From Blastocatellia bacterium (GTDB taxonomy: Bacteria > Acidobacteriota > Blastocatellia > Pyrinomonadales > Pyrinomonadaceae), in NCBI GenBank assembly GCA_013695195.1, contig JACDAY010000219.1:1-9281 (forward strand): a stretch of DNA of 9,281 bases. The letters are read 5' to 3'. Positions within the stretch are counted from its first letter, which is position 1. The number at the start of each line of letters is the position of its first letter. A model generated the notes under the pieces. The model saw nothing but the letters and a program-made list of their open reading frames with translations, made no database searches and was not told the origin of the DNA. This document shows, one piece after another, positions 1 through 5,962 of the stretch. A program made the translations under genes and the position numbers.

Positions 1-7
1 TCCAGTT

Positions 8-643
8 TTACCTACCCGGTTGAATCGTAATAGTTTTTATCCTTACGGCTTCGACCGGGCGTTCTATTTCCTTTGGTTCCACGCCGGAGATCGTCCGCAC
101 ATTATTCATCCCTTCAATAACTTTTCCGAAGATTGTATATTTATTATCAAAAGCCGGTTCACGTTTCAAAGTGATAAAGAACTGTGAATTCGCTGAATTA
201 AAATCCTGGCTGCGTGCGGCTCCGACTATCCCGGTATCGTAAGGAATATCGGAAAATTCAGCTATAACATTTGGTTTTTGTGACCCGCCCTGGCCGTCGT
301 TGCCAGGATCGTCATCTTTAGAGTTCGGATCTCCACCCTGAATAACCGATTGGTTTAACCGGTGAAAGGTAGTGCCGTCGTACACGCCTTCTCTTGCCAA
401 CTCCTTGAACCGTGCTACCATTTTCGGTGCGATGTTCGAATAAAGCTCTATCCTGATGGTACCGAAAGCCGCTGCGTTTTCCATTTCGATTACTGCAACC
501 TCGCTGTCGGCAACCGGAGCAGTGCTTTTTTTGACTTCCGGAGCAGCATTTTTTACAGTCTTGCTTTCGCTGCACGAAACCAACAGGCCAGCCATTATAA
601 ACAGAAACACGAATGATTTGATTTTCATATTCACAAGCGTCAA
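8..643 (-). CDS. Cyclophilin-type peptidyl-prolyl isomerase, lipoprotein
   Basis: Peptidyl-prolyl cis-trans isomerase of the cyclophilin family, expected to help fold exported proteins while lipid-anchored in the cell envelope. The N-terminus has a basic start, a hydrophobic stretch and a lipobox (LLVSC, lipidated Cys24), then a linker rich in A, K, S and V to about residue 50. The cyclophilin domain follows, with FHR (93-95), IQGGD (101-105) and SQFFI (153-157) contributing active-site residues. An acidic-glycine loop (NSKDDDPGNDGQGG) after QGGD is a variant I recall from other bacterial cyclophilins. The start used is TTG at 643, whose TTGA overlaps the dtd stop, with a weak GAGAAAG upstream. 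ATG at 628 (MKIKSF) is a strong alternative and gives a more typical signal peptide. It is the last visible gene of a packed chain. Function is confident; the start is uncertain. Confidence 0.92.
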   Translation of the reverse strand: MTLVNMKIKSFVFLFIMAGLLVSCSESKTVKNAAPEVKKSTAPVADSEVAVIEMENAAAFGTIRIELYSNIAPKMVARFKELAREGVYDGTTFHRLNQSVIQGGDPNSKDDDPGNDGQGGSQKPNVIAEFSDIPYDTGIVGAARSQDFNSANSQFFITLKREPAFDNKYTIFGKVIEGMNNVRTISGVEPKEIERPVEAVRIKTITIQPGR

Positions 644-1089
644 AAAACTTTCTCACTATCCAGAAGGATCGTAACCGGCCCATCGTTTAACAGGTGCACC
701 TCCATCCTTGCCTGGAACCTGCCGGTTTCCACCTTCGCTATTTGCTTACGTGCTTCGGAAACGAAAAACTCATAGAGCGGAATCGCTTTATCGGGATCAG
801 CCGCGTCAATGTAAGAAGGCCGTCGCCCCTTTCTCGAATCACCGTAGAGAGTAAACTGGGAAACTATCAAAAGACCGCCATTGACGTCGGTTAGCGAGAG
901 GTTCATTTTACCATCTGCGTCGTCAAAGATACGCAGACCCAGCGTCTTTTTGAGAATATATCCGGCGTCGCCTTCGGTGTCCCGAGAGGAAATTCCAAGC
1001 AAAAGCAGAATCCCGGTCCCAATCTGGCCGGTTATTTCGCCATCGACAACCACTTTGGCTTCCGAAACGCGCTGTAAAACGCCTCTCAT
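640..1089 (-). CDS. dtd: D-aminoacyl-tRNA deacylase
   Basis: Cytoplasmic D-aminoacyl-tRNA deacylase, which hydrolyses D-amino acids (and glycine on tRNA-Ala) from mischarged tRNAs during translation proofreading. At 149 residues it is the normal family length. It carries the SQFTLYGDSRKGRRPSY block (about 77-93) and the C-terminal NDGPVT motif with the Gly-cisPro pair that forms the chirality filter across the dimer. The usual GxFGAxM segment reads GRFQARM here, a conservative variation near the C-terminal motif. The start is ATG at 1089, which shares its A with the upstream TGA stop (TGATG), so translational coupling with the preceding cyclophilin is likely. A GTG at 1092 is the alternative and adds one residue. 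The stop overlaps the following lipoprotein cyclophilin if that gene uses its TTG start. Confidence 0.96.
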   Translation of the reverse strand: MRGVLQRVSEAKVVVDGEITGQIGTGILLLLGISSRDTEGDAGYILKKTLGLRIFDDADGKMNLSLTDVNGGLLIVSQFTLYGDSRKGRRPSYIDAADPDKAIPLYEFFVSEARKQIAKVETGRFQARMEVHLLNDGPVTILLDSEKVF

Positions 1090-1586
1090 CACGCGGAAGG
1101 CTCTTCTTCGATATAAACTTTATTCATCACTACCGGCTCAAGCGGTTTATCGCTTTGATTTGTCGCGACCTGTGCAATGGCGTCCACCACGGCCTGGCCC
1201 TCGGTTAACCTGCCGAATTTTGTATAACTCGGCGGCAGAGGATAATCGATATGCATAATGAAAAACTGCGAACCGTTCGTATTCGGCCCCGAATTTGCCA
1301 TCGCAACGGTTCCTTTTTGATAAACTCCGTCGTAAAGAGGCGAATTCCGGTCGATCTCGTCATCGAACTTTCCTCCCCAGGCTGATTCGCCGCCGAAGCC
1401 TTCGCCCAGCGGGTCGCCGCCCTGGATCATAAAATTCGGGATAATGCGGTGAAAGATAACGCCGTCATAATATCCTTTGTCGGCGTGAAGCCTGAAATTC
1501 TCCGTTGCTTTCGGTGCATCTTCTTCCAAAAGCTCAAATTTGACCGTCCCCTTATTCGTTTCTAAAACTGCAATTCTATTAGCCAC
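1089..1586 (-). CDS. Cyclophilin-type peptidyl-prolyl isomerase, cytoplasmic
   Basis: Single-domain cyclophilin prolyl isomerase of 165 residues without a signal peptide, so probably cytoplasmic. Active-site motifs are clear: FHR (45-47), FMIQGGDP (52-59) and NGSQFFI (104-110). The segment GGESAWGGKFDDEI and the DYPLPPSYTKFGR stretch are typical of the bacterial subfamily with an extended loop before the FGR motif. The start is GTG at 1586, supported by an AGGAG 10 bases upstream; that AGGAG overlaps the TAG stop of the aspartic protease gene. The stop overlaps the dtd start. It pairs in the same chain with a lipoprotein cyclophilin (8-643), so the operon supplies one isomerase to the cytoplasm and one to the envelope. 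I give no symbol because ppiA/ppiB assignment is arbitrary in this lineage. Confidence 0.95.
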   Translation of the reverse strand: MANRIAVLETNKGTVKFELLEEDAPKATENFRLHADKGYYDGVIFHRIIPNFMIQGGDPLGEGFGGESAWGGKFDDEIDRNSPLYDGVYQKGTVAMANSGPNTNGSQFFIMHIDYPLPPSYTKFGRLTEGQAVVDAIAQVATNQSDKPLEPVVMNKVYIEEEPSA

Positions 1587-1596
1587 TTATTCAAAT

Positions 1597-1601
1597 CTCC
1601 T
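1597..1601 (-). promoter_or_regulatory. Shine-Dalgarno AGGAG inside the preceding stop
   Basis: On the minus strand the sequence TAGGAG joins the TAG stop of the aspartic protease to a strong ribosome-binding site, 10 bases before the GTG start at 1586. It supports that non-ATG start and suggests re-initiation by ribosomes finishing the protease. Confidence 0.7.
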
Positions 1602-2013
1602 ATTTAATTTTCACCACAGGCTGGTCCGGATGAGCAGGATTGGGAATCACTTTTCGACTGTGGCAGTCAACCAATAAATCCAATACTTCCAAAACTGTTT
1701 GCCCGATCAAAACCTCATCGCCTAAAACCATAGCTCCTTCCGTTGTTTTTCGACCAATTATTTCAAACGTAATCGGTTCGGTTAAGTCAACAATTTCGTT
1801 CCTCCCGTCGGCGTATTCCGCCACTCTTTGACCGTCCACCTGTAAACCAAGTTGTTCCATTACATTCAGCGGAATAACAGAGGAAACTGCTCCGGTATCG
1901 ATTAAAGCATCGGCTTCGTAGCTGCGGATTGATTCGTTTTCAATCTGTCCGCGACGAGCAAGTGCTCTGTCCAAAGCATTCGTCAGTTTTACTTTTACTC
2001 TAACTTCGCCCAT
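1600..2013 (-). CDS. Retropepsin-like (clan AA) aspartic protease
   Basis: Small single-domain aspartic protease of the retroviral-protease fold, 137 residues. Clan AA enzymes of this size work as homodimers, each subunit giving one catalytic Asp. The catalytic motif is ALIDTGAVSSVIP (Asp39-Thr-Gly), preceded by a short strand-rich N-terminus (GEVRVKVKLTNALD). The second hydrophobic-hydrophobic-Gly signature is probably VLIGQTVLEVLDLLVD (101-116). The C-terminus (NPAHPDQPV) is characteristic of a protein family I recall from cyanobacteria and other bacteria, usually annotated only as aspartic protease; substrates are not known to me. No signal peptide or membrane helix, so cytoplasmic. The start is one of two tandem ATGs (2016 or 2013) just after the HAD stop; an upstream TTG at 2055 would overlap the HAD gene and is unlikely. 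The stop overlaps the next gene's ribosome-binding site. Confidence 0.88.
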   Translation of the reverse strand: MGEVRVKVKLTNALDRALARRGQIENESIRSYEADALIDTGAVSSVIPLNVMEQLGLQVDGQRVAEYADGRNEIVDLTEPITFEIIGRKTTEGAMVLGDEVLIGQTVLEVLDLLVDCHSRKVIPNPAHPDQPVVKIK

Positions 2014-2017
2014 CATT

Positions 2018-2881
2018 TTATATTCGGAGGATAAACTTCTCGATTGCTTCGGCAACGCCGTTTTCGTTATTACTTACAGTTGTATAAAATTCCGGCCGTT
2101 CGCGCAAATTCGAGTCTGCGTTTCCCATCACTACTGGTATTCCGGCAAATTCGAGCATCTCAAGATCGTTAAAATTATCGCCGATCGCCATGACGTGCTC
2201 CGGCAGCAATCCATTGATAGAAGCAAGCTTTTCGACCCCGATCCCTTTGGAAGCATCGGGAGGCAGCACGTCGATCAGTGTAAAATCCAGATGCGGATAA
2301 ATTGTCGCTAAAAGAGTTACGGTATCGCCGAGCTCATTTTCCAGGACAGACTGCATTTCCAGCATCGGCGCACAGCCTCCCGAGAACGAGATATGAATTA
2401 CCTCATTATCGGCCAGAGTGTCTTCCAACTTTTCTACGCGACGAACCGACATTTCCGCGTCTTCGCCATGCAGGCTTTTTGACCATTTAATATATTTTTG
2501 CAGCGGAATATTGCCGTCGGAAACGGTGTCGAAAAGCAAAGTTCCTCTGCCATGCGGGTCGACGCTAACGAGAGCATCGCCGCCGAACTCCTTTCCTACC
2601 CGCAATATTTCAGAGCTCGTGTCGCGGTGAAGTAATGAAACGTTCACTGTTTCAAGACTTTCAGCGTATTTCAAAAGAGCTCCGTTATGAGTGATAAGCG
2701 GAGCATTCAATTCCAGTTCCAACCCGACCGGACACGCATCGCGAAACCGCCGTCCGGTCGCAATCGTTACCAGAACCCCCTGTTCTTCGGCATTGCGAAT
2801 AGCGGCCTTGTTGGCGTCGGAAATTTTACCTTTGAAATCGAGAAGCGTTCCGTCGAGATCGAGAGCGAGGAGTTTTATCAT
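2018..2881 (-). CDS. Cof-type HAD-superfamily (HAD-IIB) phosphatase
   Basis: Haloacid-dehalogenase-fold hydrolase of the Cof/IIB subgroup, 287 residues, expected to dephosphorylate small phosphorylated metabolites (sugar phosphates, nucleotides or cofactors such as pyridoxal phosphate) in the cytoplasm. All four HAD motifs are visible: DLDGT with nucleophile Asp8 and acid/base Asp10, TIATGRR with Thr42, the lysine of DASKGIG (Lys212), and GDNFNDLEML with Asp235 and Asp239 for magnesium. Residues of about 85-200 between motifs II and III form the type IIB cap, which determines substrate, so the substrate cannot be read here. ATG at 2881 directly follows the TAA stop of the upstream membrane gene (TAAATG). 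The stop lies a base or so from the protease start. This tight fit suggests one transcript. Confidence 0.93.
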   Translation of the reverse strand: MIKLLALDLDGTLLDFKGKISDANKAAIRNAEEQGVLVTIATGRRFRDACPVGLELELNAPLITHNGALLKYAESLETVNVSLLHRDTSSEILRVGKEFGGDALVSVDPHGRGTLLFDTVSDGNIPLQKYIKWSKSLHGEDAEMSVRRVEKLEDTLADNEVIHISFSGGCAPMLEMQSVLENELGDTVTLLATIYPHLDFTLIDVLPPDASKGIGVEKLASINGLLPEHVMAIGDNFNDLEMLEFAGIPVVMGNADSNLRERPEFYTTVSNNENGVAEAIEKFILRI

Positions 2882-3394
2882 TTATGGCAACTGCTTTTTC
2901 CTTTGCAATATTTTAATAAAGATACGCAGAAGAATCGAGATTTGCCAGAAGAGAAGAATTGAAATGAAAACCGCCGCCAGATAATCAAAAGTATCTGCCA
3001 CACGATAAAGTTTCTCGAGAAAATCAACTTTTGGTGAGAACTCCTCGCCCCATGGTGCGTATCGGGCATATAGTCCATAAATAAAAACAATGGCATAAAA
3101 GAGTGTTAACAGTGAAGATACTAAATATCTTTTTGTACCGAATAACGAGATAAAAATAAAGAAAGTTAAAAAATGAAGTCCCGCCGGAAGATGGGGACCA
3201 CTACTTCCTGAAAATTGAATATGGGGTGTGCCGTCAGCCTGGCTTTGTAGTTTTTCTTGTTTTTCGGAAACCGAATAGTTATAGAAACGGGCAACTTCTA
3301 AGGTATTAATTGTGAAAACAAAGCTGAACACTGCAAAGGAAAAAATTACCAAAGAGATATGTTCTTTTTTGGAAATGTATTTGTTTGCTTTCAT
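2882..3394 (-). CDS. Hypothetical four-helix membrane protein, AT-rich
   Basis: Unrecognised 170-residue integral membrane protein. Hydrophobic segments lie at about 13-32, 70-86, 90-110 and 137-162, with a polar loop (33-69, including a Gly/Ser/His stretch) between the first two and a second loop (111-136, WGEEFSPKVDFLEK) between the third and fourth. The C-terminus is basic (KILQRKKQLP), suggesting it stays inside. I recognise no enzyme motif. Base composition is unlike the neighbours: 19/60 GC at 2881-2940 and 14/60 at 3121-3180, against 34/60 inside the HAD gene (2221-2280) and 33/60 in mltG (4381-4440). There is no good Shine-Dalgarno; a T-rich tract lies just upstream of the ATG. Placed between the BrnTA pair and the HAD chain, it may be a recent arrival. 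The ORF is intact; function is unknown. Confidence 0.78.
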   Translation of the reverse strand: MKANKYISKKEHISLVIFSFAVFSFVFTINTLEVARFYNYSVSEKQEKLQSQADGTPHIQFSGSSGPHLPAGLHFLTFFIFISLFGTKRYLVSSLLTLFYAIVFIYGLYARYAPWGEEFSPKVDFLEKLYRVADTFDYLAAVFISILLFWQISILLRIFIKILQRKKQLP

Positions 3395-3433
3395 GTATTG
3401 TTAGACAACAAAAAAAAAGAAACGTCCGACAAG

Positions 3434-3715
3434 CTATTTTATCTGGTGTGCATCCATATATGCCCGAAGAAGCTGATTGATCTTGGTCTGATAACCGCGT
3501 CCCTGCTCCTTAAAAAACTCAACGACATCGTTGTCCACACGCAGTGTTAGCTGCTGCTTCCGCGGAGCGGGTTTCAGGCCTTTACGAATAATGGCATTTG
3601 CCCAGAACTCTGGCGTTGTCTTCGGAATATCCGAAAAATCAATATCTTCGTCACGCATATTACGCAGCCTTTCAATGTCAGTCCCGTATTTCTCTAAAGT
3701 AATTTTCTTGCTCAT
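3434..3715 (-). CDS. brnA: BrnA-family antitoxin
   Basis: Antitoxin of the type II BrnT/BrnA system, 93 residues. BrnA binds and neutralises the toxin BrnT and also represses its own operon. Family signatures are present: EDIDFSDIP (23-31), TPEFWANAIIRKG (34-46) and the C-terminal QQLTLRVDNDVVEFFK then GRGYQTKINQLLRAYMD (about 54-88), the ribbon-helix-helix DNA-binding half. The ATG at 3715 lies inside the toxin gene, overlapping it by 38 bases, with AAGGG upstream as a possible ribosome-binding site. The toxin-first order with overlap is the usual arrangement for this family. It lies between mltG and an AT-rich membrane gene, not next to visible mobile elements. Family assignment is firm; activity is inferred. 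Confidence 0.95.
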   Translation of the reverse strand: MSKKITLEKYGTDIERLRNMRDEDIDFSDIPKTTPEFWANAIIRKGLKPAPRKQQLTLRVDNDVVEFFKEQGRGYQTKINQLLRAYMDAHQIK

Positions 3716-3956
3716 GTTTTTCAGCCCTTCGCGCAGAAATAATTCTTACGCTGTCATCATTATCTACATATGAGATCGCAACGACTGCACCAAACAAAAT
3801 TCCGAGCGACAAATGGCGAATCTCTCCATAGTCAAAACGGTCATCAACTTTTGTAAGCATTTCGGTATCAAATACCCGAAACACGTCGGCAAAGTCGATA
3901 TCATGCTTTCGTAAATTGCTGAAACGCTTTCTTTCATCCCATTCAAATCTCAACAT
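3678..3956 (-). CDS. brnT: BrnT-family ribonuclease toxin
   Basis: Toxin of the BrnT/BrnA type II module, 92 residues. BrnT has a RelE-like fold and inhibits growth by cleaving RNA; in Brucella it is sequestered in a complex with BrnA. The sequence has the family pattern: FEWDERK at the start (4-10), NLRKHDIDFADV (14-25), DYGEIRHLSLG (42-52) and RIISARRAEKHEQENY (71-86). No truncation is visible, so the toxin should be active. The start is the ATG at 3956, which gives the canonical MxxFEWD opening. No Shine-Dalgarno precedes it. Only 26 bases separate it from the mltG stop, and they hold a 10-bp direct repeat that could be the autoregulatory operator. It overlaps brnA by 38 bases. Confidence 0.95.
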   Translation of the reverse strand: MLRFEWDERKRFSNLRKHDIDFADVFRVFDTEMLTKVDDRFDYGEIRHLSLGILFGAVVAISYVDNDDSVRIISARRAEKHEQENYFREIRD

Positions 3957-3958
3957 AA

Positions 3959-3981
3959 GTGTAACTACAATGTGTAACTAC
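3959..3981. repeat. Direct repeat in the brnT upstream gap
   Basis: The 10-mer GTGTAACTAC (plus strand) occurs at 3959-3968 and again at 3972-3981, a 13-base period. Together the two copies nearly fill the 26-base gap between the mltG stop and the brnT start. BrnA proteins repress their own operons through a ribbon-helix-helix domain, and such proteins often bind tandem short sites, so this is a candidate operator. The repeat is seen; the function is inferred. Confidence 0.5.
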
Positions 3982-3982
3982 G

Positions 3983-5053
3983 TCAATTATTATTCGCGTC
4001 ACGCATTTCCTTCCTTTGCTGCTCAAGCCATCTTTGATATTCAGCCTTGCCTTTTTCAAATTCGCTCGCGGTTGAGTAAAAATGGTGTGAGCCGTCATTG
4101 GCTTGGACGTTCAAAACATAATAAATATAGTCGGTTTGAGCCGGATTCAGGGCGGCGCTGATCGAGCTTTCGGTAACGGATGAGATCGGGCCGGGCGGAA
4201 TGCCGCCGAATCGTCGCGTGTTGTAAGGAGAATCGACCTCAAGATCGCTTTTGTTTATAGTGCCGTCCCAGCGGTTCTGCATCTTTGCAATATACACGGC
4301 TGTCTGGTCGATCCCGAGCGGTATATTTTTGCCCAGGCGATTGTAAATCACTGATGCAACAATAGACCGTTCGGCATCGAATTTCGATTCGGTTTCAACG
4401 AGCGATGCGATCGTTACGATCTCATGCGGGCTGCGGCCGATCTGCTTAGCCTGCTCTGTCCATTCCGGCCGCCATGTCTTTTTGAACTGCTCGACCAATG
4501 TTTTAATGATATCAGCCGGATTTGATTCTCTTGGAAAGCTGTACGTGCTCGGATACATATATCCTTCCAGATTCTTCGCGGCGGGCGCAATTTCTTTTAT
4601 TAGTGCCGTGTCTTCCATAAGCAGAAGAATTTGTTTATCAGTCACCGGCGGGCTTTGAGGGAATCTTTCCGCGATGCGGCTTGCGATGTCAAAACGCGTG
4701 AAACCTTCTGGAATAGTTAGTTTGATCGTTCGCTCCTCGCCTTTTTCCAGTTCCTTCAAAACCTGTAAAGGCGTGATCGGCGATGGAAATTGATACTCGC
4801 CCGCCTGCAAATTTCCGGCGTCGCCAAGAGTCCGCAGATAAAGCTGCGTGGCGAATGAGCTGTTCAAAATACCTTCAGTGGCTAGTTTTTCAATAATCTC
4901 CATCGGCGTCGAGCCTTTTTCGATTACAACGTATTGGGTTGATTTAACGTGCTCATGGGGCGTGTTCAGGGAAGTATAAAGACAATATATAAAGCCGCCA
5001 GAGCAAACTGCGGCGAGAAAAAATAAAACTAATGCGATTTTTACGAATTTCAT
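3983..5053 (-). CDS. mltG: Endolytic transglycosylase MltG
   Basis: Inner-membrane endolytic murein transglycosylase (YceG/MltG family), which cleaves nascent peptidoglycan strands and is thought to set glycan chain length. The protein has 356 residues, close to the E. coli length of 340. It has an N-terminal membrane helix (about 4-25), a LysM-like subdomain (about 40-105, from YVVIEKG to the LKELEKG end) and the catalytic domain. The catalytic glutamate is probably Glu220 in IASLVETESKF, followed by SVIYNRL (234-240), GIDQTAVY (247-254), SPYNTRRFGGIPPGPI (275-290) and HHFYSTASEF (323-332). The tail is charged and ends in three Asn. The start is ATG at 5053 with only a weak GAAGAAA upstream. 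A candidate promoter with a palindrome lies 70-120 bases upstream. brnT follows after 26 bases. Confidence 0.96.
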   Translation of the reverse strand: MKFVKIALVLFFLAAVCSGGFIYCLYTSLNTPHEHVKSTQYVVIEKGSTPMEIIEKLATEGILNSSFATQLYLRTLGDAGNLQAGEYQFPSPITPLQVLKELEKGEERTIKLTIPEGFTRFDIASRIAERFPQSPPVTDKQILLLMEDTALIKEIAPAAKNLEGYMYPSTYSFPRESNPADIIKTLVEQFKKTWRPEWTEQAKQIGRSPHEIVTIASLVETESKFDAERSIVASVIYNRLGKNIPLGIDQTAVYIAKMQNRWDGTINKSDLEVDSPYNTRRFGGIPPGPISSVTESSISAALNPAQTDYIYYVLNVQANDGSHHFYSTASEFEKGKAEYQRWLEQQRKEMRDANNN

Positions 5054-5121
5054 TATTTCTTCAAAATTTTACTTTTATCATGGAAAAGGAAGTACAGAAA
5101 GGAATAAGAGGAAAAACGAGG

Positions 5122-5149
5122 AGTATATTCACACTTTCACAGACTTCAA
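5122..5149 (-). promoter_or_regulatory. Candidate sigma-70-type promoter for mltG
   Basis: On the minus strand TTGAAG (5149-5144) and TATACT (5127-5122) are spaced by 16 bases. Predicted initiation near 5115 would give a pyrimidine-rich leader of about 60 bases before the mltG ATG. The -10 matches 5 of 6 consensus bases and the -35 matches 4 of 6. The -35 sits inside an imperfect palindrome (5135-5171). Promoter consensus for this organism is unknown, so this is tentative. Confidence 0.4.
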
Positions 5150-5171
5150 AAAGCTTCTTGAAATTGTGAAA
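5135..5171. repeat. Large imperfect palindrome upstream of mltG
   Basis: An outer pair TTTCACA (5135-5141) and TGTGAAA (5165-5171) encloses an 18-base palindrome (5145-5162) that is perfect except for one A/C pair, with AAGCTT at its centre. No T tract follows on either strand, so it is not a standard intrinsic terminator. It overlaps the -35 of the candidate mltG promoter and could be an operator or a transcript hairpin. An additional TTCACA at 5128-5133 repeats the outer arm directly. Confidence 0.6.
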
Positions 5172-5183
5172 ACAGAAATGACA

Positions 5184-5213
5184 AACAGTTTGCACTGGTA
5201 AACGACAACTGTT
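5184..5213. repeat. Inverted repeat between the peroxidase gene and mltG
   Basis: AACAGTT (5184-5190) and AACTGTT (5207-5213) form a 7-bp inverted repeat with a 16-base spacer. It lies 42 bases past the peroxidase stop. It could be a weak 3' hairpin or a protein-binding site; no T tract follows. Such a repeat could arise by chance. Confidence 0.35.
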
Positions 5214-5255
5214 CTACAATACAAACCGAGATTTAGTACAGCGAATAGGGCATTC

Positions 5256-5861
5256 TTACTTTGCGGTTAAATATTTTTCGATTGCCTGCTTTACAGCTTC
5301 GCCGTCCGGTTTATCCTTCGATGTAAATCGCGCGACTATTTTGCCGTCCCTGTCGATCAGAAATTTGTTGAAATTCCAGGTGATGTCGCCCGCGAATGCC
5401 GGATTGGTTTCCTTGCTCGTCAAATAGCTGTAGAGCGGATCCTGATCTTGCCCTACCACAGAGATTTTCGCAAACATCGGGAAAGTTACTTTATACTTCA
5501 GTGTGCAAAACTCTTTTATCTCGGCGGCGGTCCCTGGTTCCTGTCCGCCGAAATTGTTGGCGGGGAAGCCGAGTACATAAAAACCTCTCTCTTTATATTT
5601 ATCGAATGTCGTCTGAAGCCCCTCATACTGCGGCGTGTATCCGCATTTGCTCGCAGTGTTAACGACAAGCAGCACGTTGCCCTTATATTTTTTGAGCTTT
5701 ACATCATTGCCGTCGATGTCCTTCATTTTAAAGTCATAAATCGATTTGACAGCGACCGACGCGTGAGATGAATTTTCCATAAAGTATGCATGAAAAACCG
5801 CAAATGCAATTGCAGTAGTAAAAACGATAGCAATCAAAAATCCTGAAAATATCTTTAACAT
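5256..5861 (-). CDS. Glutathione-peroxidase-family thiol peroxidase, membrane-anchored
   Basis: Thiol peroxidase of the glutathione peroxidase family, reducing hydrogen or organic peroxides; bacterial cysteine forms usually draw electrons from thioredoxin rather than glutathione. The protein has 201 residues. An N-terminal hydrophobic helix (about 4-27) acts as signal anchor or uncleaved signal, placing the enzyme outside the cytoplasm. The catalytic set is complete: Cys73 in NTASKCGYTPQY, Gln107 in FPANNFGGQEPG, and Trp162-Asn163 in ITWNFNKFLID. The active residue is Cys, encoded normally, not selenocysteine. Cys119 in EFCTLKY is a candidate resolving cysteine. The ATG at 5861 has a strong AGGAG 8 bases upstream. 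It stands between two intergenic regions of about 100 and 200 bases, so it is probably a separate transcription unit from mltG. Confidence 0.94.
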   Translation of the reverse strand: MLKIFSGFLIAIVFTTAIAFAVFHAYFMENSSHASVAVKSIYDFKMKDIDGNDVKLKKYKGNVLLVVNTASKCGYTPQYEGLQTTFDKYKERGFYVLGFPANNFGGQEPGTAAEIKEFCTLKYKVTFPMFAKISVVGQDQDPLYSYLTSKETNPAFAGDITWNFNKFLIDRDGKIVARFTSKDKPDGEAVKQAIEKYLTAK

Positions 5862-5869
5862 AAAAATTT

Positions 5870-5874
5870 CTCCT
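5870..5874 (-). promoter_or_regulatory. Shine-Dalgarno of the peroxidase gene
   Basis: AGGAG on the minus strand, 8 bases before the ATG at 5861. It is one of only two strong ribosome-binding sites in the window and fixes that start. Confidence 0.7.
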
Positions 5875-5883
5875 ACTAATAAC

Positions 5884-5927
5884 TTTCTAGGAAGTCTGGC
5901 TGTTAGTCAAGCGATTTTGAGCAGACT
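5884..5927 (-). promoter_or_regulatory. Possible promoter region of the peroxidase gene
   Basis: Minus-strand TTGACT (5910-5905) matches the -35 consensus at 5 of 6 positions, but the best -10, TAGAAA (5889-5884), is only 15 bases away and matches 4 of 6. A 6-bp inverted repeat, AGTCTG (5893-5898) and CAGACT (5922-5927), flanks the -35. This is weak evidence; nothing else stands out in the gap 5862-5962. Confidence 0.25.
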
Positions 5928-5962
5928 ATTGCAACAACCGCGCCTACTTTTTGTCCTAAAAT

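Noticed and set aside
362..1258. Plus-strand open frames opposite the cyclophilin and dtd genes
   Set aside because: They lie antisense to well-recognised proteins, have no family motifs and no ribosome-binding sites.
2014..2055. Longer N-terminus for the aspartic protease starting at TTG 2055
   Set aside because: It would overlap the HAD gene by 38 bases and begin with a polar stretch not seen at the start of this family; tandem ATGs sit directly after the HAD stop.
3398..3420. TTGTT/AACAA hairpin beside a run of nine A, as a terminator
   Set aside because: The stem is only 5 bp, and on the minus strand the T run comes before the hairpin, not after it; on the plus strand it is followed by A.
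3958..3986. TTGACG and TACACT with 17-base spacing on the minus strand before brnT
   Set aside because: The hexamers fit a promoter, but transcription would begin inside codon 2-3 of brnT, losing the start codon that gives the canonical BrnT opening. The similarity may come from the direct repeat itself.
5448..5771. Plus-strand open frame of 107 codons opposite the peroxidase gene
   Set aside because: Antisense to conserved catalytic motifs, no recognisable protein signature, Cys/Arg-rich shadow composition.
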